This document shows, piece by piece, positions 4,551 to 10,387 of a stretch of DNA of 10,387 nucleotides. The stretch lies in assembly GCA_964558825.1 (NCBI GenBank), contig CAZLGB010000127.1, positions 1 through 10,387 of the forward strand. The letters are read 5' to 3'. The number at the start of each line of letters is the position of its first letter. Within the stretch, counting starts at the first letter, position 1. A program made the position numbers and the translations under genes. The stretch is from Phosphoribacter sp964558825 (lineage in GTDB: Bacteria; Actinomycetota; Actinomycetes; Actinomycetales; Dermatophilaceae). The notes under the pieces were generated by a model. It searched no databases and was not told where the DNA came from. It saw nothing but the letters and a program-made list of their open reading frames with translations.

Positions 4551-6392
4551 TCACCCCGAGCCGAGCGCTCCACCCATGAGGGCGTTGAAGATGACCTTGC
4601 CGATGTCGCGCGGATCGAGGGCGGCATACGACTTGCCACCTGTGGCCGACGCGATGGCTTGCAACGCCGGGATGTCCGCATCGGCGCCATAGGCGATGGT
4701 GTAGATGACCACCGGTTTGTCTGCGGCCGACTGCGCCGTCAACGCAGCGACGGTCTGCTGCAGCGTCGGGCTTCCCGGGTCTTCGTTGCGGCCGTCGCTG
4801 ATGAGCAGGACCATGTTGGTCTCGCCGGGCTTGTAGGTCTCGACCATCGCCTTGCGGGCCGCCACCGCTGAGTCGTAAAGCGCCGTGTAGCGCCCGGTCT
4901 GGACGTTCTGCAGCGCCGAGACGATGGCCTGTGAGCGCGGCACCCCACCGATCTGATCACCTGCCAGACCGACCGGCACCAACTCGTGCCAGTCGGTCGT
5001 GGGAGTGAGGTTGCGGCTGAAGGACCACAACCCGATCTCGCCGGTCGGCGGCATGAGCGCCAGGCCCTGGGCGCCGGCCTCCTGAGCGAGGGCCAGCTTG
5101 GTCTTGGTGGTGCCCGGCACCGACTCGAGCATCGACTTGGACACATCGAGCAGCAGCAGATAGCGGCCGGGGTTGTGCAGCAGGTCCCAGCCGGAGGACA
5201 TGGCATAACGCATCAGCGGGTCGGGCAGCTGCAGGCGCTTGGCCGGCGGCACCGTGGCCAGCCCGACGGTGGCGTTCATCGTCGTCGAGGCATGCTCATC
5301 CATGGCCCGATAGCCGGCGCCCTCGATCGTCGCCCGCCCACCGTCGCCGGTGAGGAAGCTCTGCAACGCGGTCATCCCGGCCTGCACGGAGGCGGTCATC
5401 CGCGGGGTGGCGATCGGCGTCAGGGTGAGGTCACTGACGAGGTTGCCGTCGCTGGGATAGACGGCGACGAGCGGCACCTTGGGCTTTTGCTGGTTGTAGG
5501 CGAGCACGACGCGCTCGTCGACCACCGCGGCGTTGACCGTCTTGGCCAGGCTGCCATCCTGATCGGCCTTGACGAGAGCGGCCAGCAGCTCGGGCTCGGT
5601 CGGAGCCTCCAACTTGAGCCCGGCCACGACGCCCAGCATGGCGCGCTCGGAGGGCTCGGTCGTCATCTGCAGGACCGAGGCCTGGTCCGGCGCCGAAGCA
5701 CCTTGGGCGGCGGCGATGACCGCCGCCACGAAGCTGTCGGTCGCGCCGGAACTGGCCGGGTGGGCGGCGGCGAGGCCACCCGTCGCGAACTCGGGGTGGC
5801 CCGCGGCGGCCCAGGACGTGGGGTCGAGCAGCCGTTTGCCGAGATCGGCCCAAGAGGGTGGGGAGCTGGCCCAGCCCGTCGCCGTGGAGACCGACTGCGG
5901 CACCGCGACGACGGAGACCGACCGTGCCACCGAGATGCCGTTGCCGAGCGAGGAACCATCGGCCTTGGCCGCGGCGGCCAACACCGCACTCTGCAGTGGA
6001 CCGGTGAGGAAGGCCGCCGGTGGATCGGCCGATGCCGCTGCCTGGGGCAGCTCGGCCGTCGAGAGCACCTGGACGGTGGCGACGGAGCACATGCCGTCCA
6101 CCGCGACATGCTGGGCGCGGTAGCCCGCCGCGATGGCATCGGCGAACGCCGTGTATTCGGTCGTCGTCGCCAACCGCACGGGCGCATCGCCCGAGCACGC
6201 CGACCCCGTGGCGGGTGCCGCTGCCGCCGTGCCTGCTCCGGCGACCGAAGGTCCCTCGCCGCCCCGATGCCCGATCCACCAGGCGGTGCCGCCGACCACC
6301 AACGCGACGATCCCCGCGGTCGCCAAACCCTTGCGTTGACCCTTGGGCGGGCCGGCAGCCGCATGCCGTCCTGCGCCCCGTTGCTCGCTCAC
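4551..6392 (-). CDS. Membrane-anchored substrate-binding and VWA domain protein
   Basis: From the GTG at 6390-6392 this is a 613-residue protein. It has a short basic cytoplasmic head (1-22), one membrane segment (about 23-40, ATAGIVALVVGGTAWWIG) and a large outside part. Residues of about 65-390 look like an extracellular solute-binding-protein fold; residues of about 405-600 are a von Willebrand factor A domain. The VWA metal site is complete: DVSKS with D416, S418 and S420, T503 in YTALYDS, and D533 in ISDGRNED. Such proteins are common in actinobacteria, but their ligand and role are not established. No transporter genes accompany it here, so uptake is not implied. The upstream ATG at 6530 is rejected because the extra 46 residues are Arg/Cys/Pro-rich, lie in the probable divergent promoter region, and would bury the basic head plus membrane anchor. 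The GTG has only a weak GAGGG ribosome site, so the start is less certain than the gene. Confidence 0.85.
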   Translation of the reverse strand: MSEQRGAGRHAAAGPPKGQRKGLATAGIVALVVGGTAWWIGHRGGEGPSVAGAGTAAAAPATGSACSGDAPVRLATTTEYTAFADAIAAGYRAQHVAVDGMCSVATVQVLSTAELPQAAASADPPAAFLTGPLQSAVLAAAAKADGSSLGNGISVARSVSVVAVPQSVSTATGWASSPPSWADLGKRLLDPTSWAAAGHPEFATGGLAAAHPASSGATDSFVAAVIAAAQGASAPDQASVLQMTTEPSERAMLGVVAGLKLEAPTEPELLAALVKADQDGSLAKTVNAAVVDERVVLAYNQQKPKVPLVAVYPSDGNLVSDLTLTPIATPRMTASVQAGMTALQSFLTGDGGRATIEGAGYRAMDEHASTTMNATVGLATVPPAKRLQLPDPLMRYAMSSGWDLLHNPGRYLLLLDVSKSMLESVPGTTKTKLALAQEAGAQGLALMPPTGEIGLWSFSRNLTPTTDWHELVPVGLAGDQIGGVPRSQAIVSALQNVQTGRYTALYDSAVAARKAMVETYKPGETNMVLLISDGRNEDPGSPTLQQTVAALTAQSAADKPVVIYTIAYGADADIPALQAIASATGGKSYAALDPRDIGKVIFNALMGGALGSG

Positions 6393-6618
6393 GCCGCCCT
6401 CATCCGCTGTTCTGACAGGCCTCGGGACCGGGAGCCGCCCAAGGCAGTGCCCAACGCTACCAACGTCTCGCTGTTGTCCGGCAGCACGCGGGGGTGCCCT
6501 CTTGCCGCACGGGAAAGCGCAACTGCGCACGGATCACGGCTCATTGGCGCGCTGCCCTTCCCAACGGGCCGCCAGTTCCTAGACTCGACCCCACCGGCGA
6601 CAGGAGGCCATCGGCTCC
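6393..6618. promoter_or_regulatory. Divergent intergenic region between the VWA gene and fds operon
   Basis: This 226-base gap must hold the promoters for both directions. On the plus strand TAGACT (6580-6585) fits the TANNNT -10 pattern, but the best -35 (TTCCCA at 6558-6563, 16-base spacing) is weak. AGGAGG at 6602-6607 is the fdsG ribosome site. On the minus strand TAGCGT (6454-6459) is a possible VWA -10 without a good -35. No clear operator palindrome is seen. Weak -35 elements suggest an activator or an alternative sigma factor, but this is only inference. Confidence 0.35.
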
Positions 6619-7101
6619 ATGGAGGACACCGAGCGAGCAGCGCGCGTGCGCGCGATCGCCGAGCACCATGCGCGTGAGCGCGGGCCGCTGCTGCCCACCC
6701 TGCGCGCCGTGCAGGCGACCTTCGGCGCGGTGCTGGCCGAGGATCTCGCGCCGGTCGCCGACGTCCTCAACGTCTCGCGGGCCGAGGTCGAGGGCGTGCG
6801 CAGCTTCTATCACGAGCTGCGCACCGCGCCCCCGCCCGCCCACGCCGTGCGCGTATGCCGTGGCGAGGCCTGTCAGGCGGTCGGCGCCGAGGCGCTGCTC
6901 GAGGGATTGCACGCCGAGCTCTCCGGGCGCCCGGACGTCGAGCTCGGCGAGGTCTTCTGCCTGGGCAACTGCGCCCTGGGCCCGTCGGCCACGATCGACG
7001 GTCGGCTGCGCGGGAGGGTCACCTCGCAGACGGTGCACGGACTGCTCGGTGCCCTCGGTGCGCCCGGACCGCAGGGAGTGCTCGACGGGGGCGCGCGATG
7101 A
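6619..7101 (+). CDS. fdsG: NAD-linked formate dehydrogenase, gamma subunit (NuoE-like)
   Basis: FdsG carries one 2Fe-2S cluster in a thioredoxin-like fold and belongs to the electron-input module of the soluble formate dehydrogenase, homologous to NuoE of complex I. The 160-residue protein has the N-terminal helical part with LPTLRAVQATFG and the conserved SFYHEL block, then four cluster cysteines: C80 and C85 (CRGEAC) and C114 and C118 (CLGNC, followed by ALGP). This CX4C...CX3C pattern is the family signature. The ATG is preceded by AGGAGG (6602-6607) with an 11-base gap. It is the first gene of fdsGBA and overlaps fdsB by the ATGA arrangement at 7098-7101. A NuoE of complex I or a hydrogenase subunit would look similar; the formate dehydrogenase catalytic subunit downstream decides the call. 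Confidence 0.92.
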   Translation: MEDTERAARVRAIAEHHARERGPLLPTLRAVQATFGAVLAEDLAPVADVLNVSRAEVEGVRSFYHELRTAPPPAHAVRVCRGEACQAVGAEALLEGLHAELSGRPDVELGEVFCLGNCALGPSATIDGRLRGRVTSQTVHGLLGALGAPGPQGVLDGGAR

Positions 7102-8759
7102 GTGCGCCCGTGCGCTGGCGGGTGCCCGCAGATGCGGCGGCGGTCTCGGTCGGCGCCGACGAGGTGGCTGCCGCACTGGCCGCCCAGCCCGGCACCGAGG
7201 TCGTCCGCACCAGCTCGCGCGGGATGTTCTGGCTAGAGCCGCTCGTCGAGCTTCACCTGCCCGACGGGGGCCGCACGGGCTTCGCCGCAGTGACTCCCGC
7301 GGAGGTGCCGGCGCTGCTCGCCGCGGCCTCCACGCCGTCCACCGGCACCGACAGCAGAGGTGACGGCACGGCATACGGGCCGGGCGAGGTGACGGGGCGC
7401 GCGATCGAGCGCGTGGACGAGCACCCCTTCCTCGCCCGCCAGACGCGCATCACCTGCCGGCGGCTCGGGGTGATCGAGCCTGCCTCACTCGCCGATTATG
7501 AGCGCCATGGCGGGCTCGTCGGGCTGCGCCGCGCGCTGCAATTGGCGCCCACCGCCGTCGTCGAGGAGGTCGTCGCCTCCGGGCTGCGCGGGCGCGGCGG
7601 AGCCGGCTTCCCAACCGGGGTCAAGTGGCGCACGGTCGCGGCGACCGAGAGCGACGTGCGTTTCGTCTGCGCCAACGCCGACGAGGGCGACTCGGGCACG
7701 TATGCCGACCGGATGCTCATGGAGGGCGACCCCTTCGCGCTGCTCGAGGGGATGGCGATCGCTGCGTATGCCGTCGGCGCGACCGAGGGCTTCGTCTACA
7801 TCCGCTCCGAATATCCCCACGCGATCGCCGCCATGGAGCGAGCCCTCGTCGTCGCCCGCGCCGGTGGGTGGCTCGGGCCCGATGTGCTCGGGTCGGGAGT
7901 CACCTTCGACGTGCAGGTGCGCGTCGGCGCCGGCGCCTACATCTGCGGCGAGGAGACCTCGATGCTCGCCAGCCTCGAGGGACTGCGCGGCGAGGTGCGC
8001 GCCAAGCCACCGATCCCCGCGATCTCCGGGCTTTTCGGCCGCCCGACCATCGTCAACAACGTGCTCACCCTCGCCACGGTCCCGGCGATCCTCGCCGACG
8101 GCGGCGCCGCGTATGCCGCCCATGGCACCGGCCGCTCGCGGGGCACCCAGGTCTTTCAGCTGGCCGGCAATGTCGCGCGGGGCGGGCTGGTCGAGGTCGA
8201 CTTCGGCATCACCCTGCGCGAGCTCGTCGAGGACTTCGGTGGCGGCACCCGCTCGGGTCGGCCGGTGCGGGCGGTGCAGGTCGGTGGGCCGCTCGGGGCC
8301 TATGTGCCTGCCGCGCTCCTGGACGTGCCGCTCGACTACGAGGCCATGGCCCAGGCCGGCTTCATGCTCGGCCACGGCGGGGTCGTCGTCTTCGACGACA
8401 CGGCCGACCTCGGGCGGATGGCGCGCTTTGCCATGGAATTCTGCGCGGCCGAGTCGTGCGGCAAGTGCACGCCCTGTCGCATCGGCTCGCGACGCGGGGT
8501 CGAGACCATCGATCGCATCCTCACGGGCGTCGACCGTGAGGCGAATGTCGCACTGCTGCAAGACCTTTGCCGCACCATGGAGCGAGGATCGCTCTGTGCC
8601 ATGGGTGGGCTCACCCCGATGCCCGTCCGCAGCCTGCTCACGCATTTCCCCGAGGCCTTCGGTCTCGCGGGAGCGCCGGCCGCCGGGGTCAGCTCGGTCG
8701 GCGGATCGGTCGCCCGACCGACGTCAGGAGGTGGGTATGACTCTCGCGCCGCAACGTGA
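7098..8759 (+). CDS. fdsB: NAD-linked formate dehydrogenase, beta subunit (NuoF-like)
   Basis: FdsB binds FMN and NAD(H) and holds a 4Fe-4S cluster, passing electrons between the iron-sulfur chain and NAD+. The 553-residue protein begins with about 100 residues that are cysteine-free and probably correspond to the thioredoxin-like extension of FdsB-type proteins. The NuoF-like core follows: LRGRGGAGFPTG (163-174) and NADEGDSGTYADR (193-205) for FMN/NADH, and GAGAYICGEE (277-286). The 4Fe-4S motif is SCGKCTPC with C454, C457 and C460, plus C500. An SLBB-type segment lies between the core and the cluster domain. Its ATG overlaps the fdsG stop by four bases, and its 3' end overlaps fdsA by 23 bases, which points to translational coupling and fixed subunit ratios. 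Its last 25 or so residues are Gly/Ser/Ala-rich and carry the fdsA ribosome site in their coding sequence. Confidence 0.95.
   Translation: MSAPVRWRVPADAAAVSVGADEVAAALAAQPGTEVVRTSSRGMFWLEPLVELHLPDGGRTGFAAVTPAEVPALLAAASTPSTGTDSRGDGTAYGPGEVTGRAIERVDEHPFLARQTRITCRRLGVIEPASLADYERHGGLVGLRRALQLAPTAVVEEVVASGLRGRGGAGFPTGVKWRTVAATESDVRFVCANADEGDSGTYADRMLMEGDPFALLEGMAIAAYAVGATEGFVYIRSEYPHAIAAMERALVVARAGGWLGPDVLGSGVTFDVQVRVGAGAYICGEETSMLASLEGLRGEVRAKPPIPAISGLFGRPTIVNNVLTLATVPAILADGGAAYAAHGTGRSRGTQVFQLAGNVARGGLVEVDFGITLRELVEDFGGGTRSGRPVRAVQVGGPLGAYVPAALLDVPLDYEAMAQAGFMLGHGGVVVFDDTADLGRMARFAMEFCAAESCGKCTPCRIGSRRGVETIDRILTGVDREANVALLQDLCRTMERGSLCAMGGLTPMPVRSLLTHFPEAFGLAGAPAAGVSSVGGSVARPTSGGGYDSRAAT
8726..8736 (+). 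promoter_or_regulatory. fdsA ribosome binding site inside fdsB
   Basis: AGGAGG (8726-8731) is five bases before the fdsA ATG at 8737. It lies within the fdsB coding sequence. The perfect core and ideal spacing decide this start and the 23-base overlap between the genes. Confidence 0.85.
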
Positions 8760-10387
8760 CCTCGGCACTCCCCCGGTCGCCGGCGAGGCGACCGCGACGG
8801 TGACGGTTGACGGCATACCCGTGCGGGTGGCTCCTGGCACGTCGGTGCTGCGCGCCGCCTCCCTGGCGGGCGTCGAGATCCCACGGTTGTGCGCGACCGA
8901 CTCGCTCGCGGCCTTCGGGTCGTGCCGGCTGTGCCTCGTCGAGATCGACGGCGTCGCCGGCACGCCGGCCTCCTGCACGAGCCTGGTCAGCGACGGAATG
9001 TCGGTGCGCACGAGCACGCCCCTCGTGCGCGAGCTGCGCCGCGGAGTCATGGAGCTCTACCTCTCCGACCACCCGGCCGATTGTGCCGGGTGCGCGAGCG
9101 GGTCGTGCGACATGGCGCGGCTCGCCGCCCAGTGCGATGTCACCCAGGTCCGCTATGGCCAGCCCGGGCCGGCCGCGGCCCGCGCCTCGGCGGGCATCGA
9201 CCGCAGCAATCCCTATTTCGACTACGACCCAGCCGCCTGCATTGTCTGCTCGCGGTGTGTGCGGGCCTGCAGCGAGGTCCAGGGCACCTTCGCGCTCACC
9301 GTCGCGGGGCGCGGGCTCGACTCGACCGTTGCGACGGGCGGCGCGGATTTCCTTTCCTCCGAATGCGTTTCGTGCGGTGCCTGCGTGCAGGCCTGCCCGA
9401 CGTCGGCCCTGCAGGAGCGGGCGGTCGTCGAGCTCGGGATGCCCACGCGGGCGGTCGTCACGACCTGCGCCTATTGCGGTGTCGGCTGCTCCTTCCGCGC
9501 CGAGGTCCGTGGCGAAGGTGCCGCGACCGAGGTGGTCCGGATGGTGCCGTGGCGCGAGGGCCGCGCCAACGAGGGCCACTCGTGCGTCAAGGGCCGCTTC
9601 GCCGTGGGGTATGCCGCCCACCCCGACCGGGTGCTCGAGCCGATGGTCCGCGAGACGATCCACGACCCCTGGCGGACGGCGAGTTGGGAGGAGGCGATCG
9701 GGCGGGTCGCGGCGGGCTTCGCGCAGATCCAGCAGCGGCACGGGATCGGCGCCATCGGGGCGATCTCCTCCTCGCGGTGCACCAACGAAGAGGTCTACGT
9801 CGTCCAGAAGATGGTCCGCGCGGCCTTCGCCAACAACAACGTCGACACCTGCGCCCGGGTCTGCCACTCCCCCACCGGCTATGGCCTCGGGCAGGCCTTC
9901 GGCACCTCGGCCGGCACCCAGGACTTCGCCTCCGTCGACGTCGCCGACGTCGTGCTCGTCATCGGGGCCAATCCCACCGACGCCCACCCGGTCTTCGCCT
10001 CGCGGCTCAAGCGGCGGCTGCGCGCCGGAGCCCGGCTCATCGTCGCCGACCCTCGCCGCATCGAGCTCGTGCGCTCACCTCACGTCGAGGCGGCCCATCA
10101 CCTGCGGGTGCGCCCGGGCACCAACGTCGCCTTCGTCAACGCCATGGCCCACGTCATCGTCACCGAAGGCCTGCACGACCGGGCCTTCCTCGAGGCCCGC
10201 TGCGAGGACGTCGACTCCTTCCTCGCCTTCATCGCCGCGCCCGAGCACTCGCCCGAGGCGACCGAGGCGGTGACCGGCATACCCGCCGCGGAGCTGCGCG
10301 CGGCCGCCAGACTGTATGCCGCAGGCCCCAATTCGGCGATCTACTACGGCCTGGGCGTCACCGAGCACAGCCAGGGCTCGACGATGG
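8737..10387 (+). CDS. fdsA: NAD-linked formate dehydrogenase, catalytic alpha subunit (partial)
   Basis: FdsA oxidises formate to CO2 at a bis-molybdopterin guanine dinucleotide centre. The reading frame stays open to the window end, giving the first 550 residues of a protein that is usually about 900-1000 long. The domains run in order: a 2Fe-2S ferredoxin (C52, C63, C66, C80); a NuoG-like His-Cys3 4Fe-4S site (H112, C116, C119, C124); two ferredoxin-type 4Fe-4S motifs (C168, C171, C174, C178 and C210, C213, C216, C220); and the 4Fe-4S of the molybdopterin domain (C244, C247, C251, C283, then K285). The active site is in TCARVCHSPTG, with C376 as the metal ligand and H377 beside it, matching the Cys-His pair of the Rhodobacter capsulatus enzyme; there is no selenocysteine codon there. 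The spacing C116-X2-C119-X4-C124 is one residue shorter than the CX2CX5C I know from NuoG and FdsA. The downstream partner genes (fdhD-like sulfurtransferase, fdsD) would lie outside the window. Confidence 0.96.
   Translation, partial: MTLAPQRDLGTPPVAGEATATVTVDGIPVRVAPGTSVLRAASLAGVEIPRLCATDSLAAFGSCRLCLVEIDGVAGTPASCTSLVSDGMSVRTSTPLVRELRRGVMELYLSDHPADCAGCASGSCDMARLAAQCDVTQVRYGQPGPAAARASAGIDRSNPYFDYDPAACIVCSRCVRACSEVQGTFALTVAGRGLDSTVATGGADFLSSECVSCGACVQACPTSALQERAVVELGMPTRAVVTTCAYCGVGCSFRAEVRGEGAATEVVRMVPWREGRANEGHSCVKGRFAVGYAAHPDRVLEPMVRETIHDPWRTASWEEAIGRVAAGFAQIQQRHGIGAIGAISSSRCTNEEVYVVQKMVRAAFANNNVDTCARVCHSPTGYGLGQAFGTSAGTQDFASVDVADVVLVIGANPTDAHPVFASRLKRRLRAGARLIVADPRRIELVRSPHVEAAHHLRVRPGTNVAFVNAMAHVIVTEGLHDRAFLEARCEDVDSFLAFIAAPEHSPEATEAVTGIPAAELRAAARLYAAGPNSAIYYGLGVTEHSQGSTM

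Larger units (their letters stand above)
165..10321. repeat. Dispersed octamer GTATGCCG, 18 copies
   Basis: GTATGCCG on the plus strand starts at 165, 861, 1636, 2955, 4521, 6853, 7700, 7766, 8111, 9609 and 10314. Its complement CGGCATAC starts at 1618, 2405, 3131, 4622, 7369, 8811 and 10275. Copies occur in all the larger genes and in several intergenic hairpins; fdsG also has one, and rpsO has none. The copies use different reading frames (for example Tyr-Ala, Ala-Tyr, Val-Cys-Arg and Gly-Ile-Pro with the rare ATA codon), so protein sequence does not explain them. Confidence 0.85.

Noticed and set aside
4986..6677. A 563-residue plus-strand open frame opposite the VWA gene
   Set aside because: It mirrors the VWA gene, is Gly/Arg/His-rich, and has no recognisable domain; the VWA metal-site motifs are on the other strand.
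7485..9987. Long minus-strand open frames opposite fdsB and fdsA (7485-8645, 8689-9987)
   Set aside because: They are typical antisense shadows of G+C-rich genes, and their translations have no conserved motifs.
8807..10273. A 488-residue plus-strand open frame within fdsA
   Set aside because: It is an out-of-frame Arg/Ser/Pro-rich reading of fdsA; the true frame from 8737 shows all iron-sulfur and molybdopterin motifs and stays open to the window end.

Overview
The window looks like chromosomal DNA from a high-G+C actinobacterium. My best guess is a member of Micrococcales near Intrasporangiaceae/Dermatophilaceae. The support is the G+C-rich third codon positions, AGGAGG ribosome sites with some GTG starts, the rpsO-pnp pair with an actinobacterial-type PNPase, a membrane-anchored substrate-binding/VWA protein of a kind common in actinobacteria, and heavy use of the octamer GTATGCCG. 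The genus is not determined.

Layout. Four genes lie on the minus strand, in transcription order: a substrate-binding/VWA membrane protein (6392 to 4551), rpsO for ribosomal protein S15 (4358 to 4089), pnp for polynucleotide phosphorylase (3941 to 1692), and a lipoprotein of unknown function (1247 to 219). Diverging from the VWA gene is a plus-strand operon for an NAD-linked molybdenum/tungsten formate dehydrogenase: fdsG (6619-7101), fdsB (7098-8759) and fdsA (8737 to beyond the window end). The fds genes overlap by 4 and 23 bases, so they are very probably translationally coupled. Together FdsG (2Fe-2S), FdsB (FMN, NAD and 4Fe-4S) and FdsA (iron-sulfur chain plus the molybdopterin active site with a Cys-His pair) would pass electrons from formate to NAD+, and possibly back to CO2.

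The intergenic DNA on the left is the most unusual part. Downstream of both pnp and the lipoprotein gene there is the same two-part arrangement. First comes a hairpin built on the shared arm GCGGCGCGGCATACGAC (1612-1649 and 138-178). Further on is a very long, perfect hairpin with arm ATTGAGTATSKCCATGGCCC (1333-1377 and 39-90). The two copies of the long hairpin differ at two arm positions, and both differences are exactly compensated on the opposite arm, so the folded structure appears to be conserved. A 23-bp tandem repeat (1489-1590), a 17-bp tandem repeat at the window edge (1-39) and a palindromic pair of DnaA-box-like sites (1287-1308) lie in the same regions.

Across the whole window GTATGCCG or its complement occurs 18 times, in genes of both strands, in several reading frames and inside hairpin stems. 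Base composition alone would predict fewer than one. It behaves like a genome-wide iterated word (uptake-sequence-like, Chi-like or HIP1-like), and its function is unknown to me.
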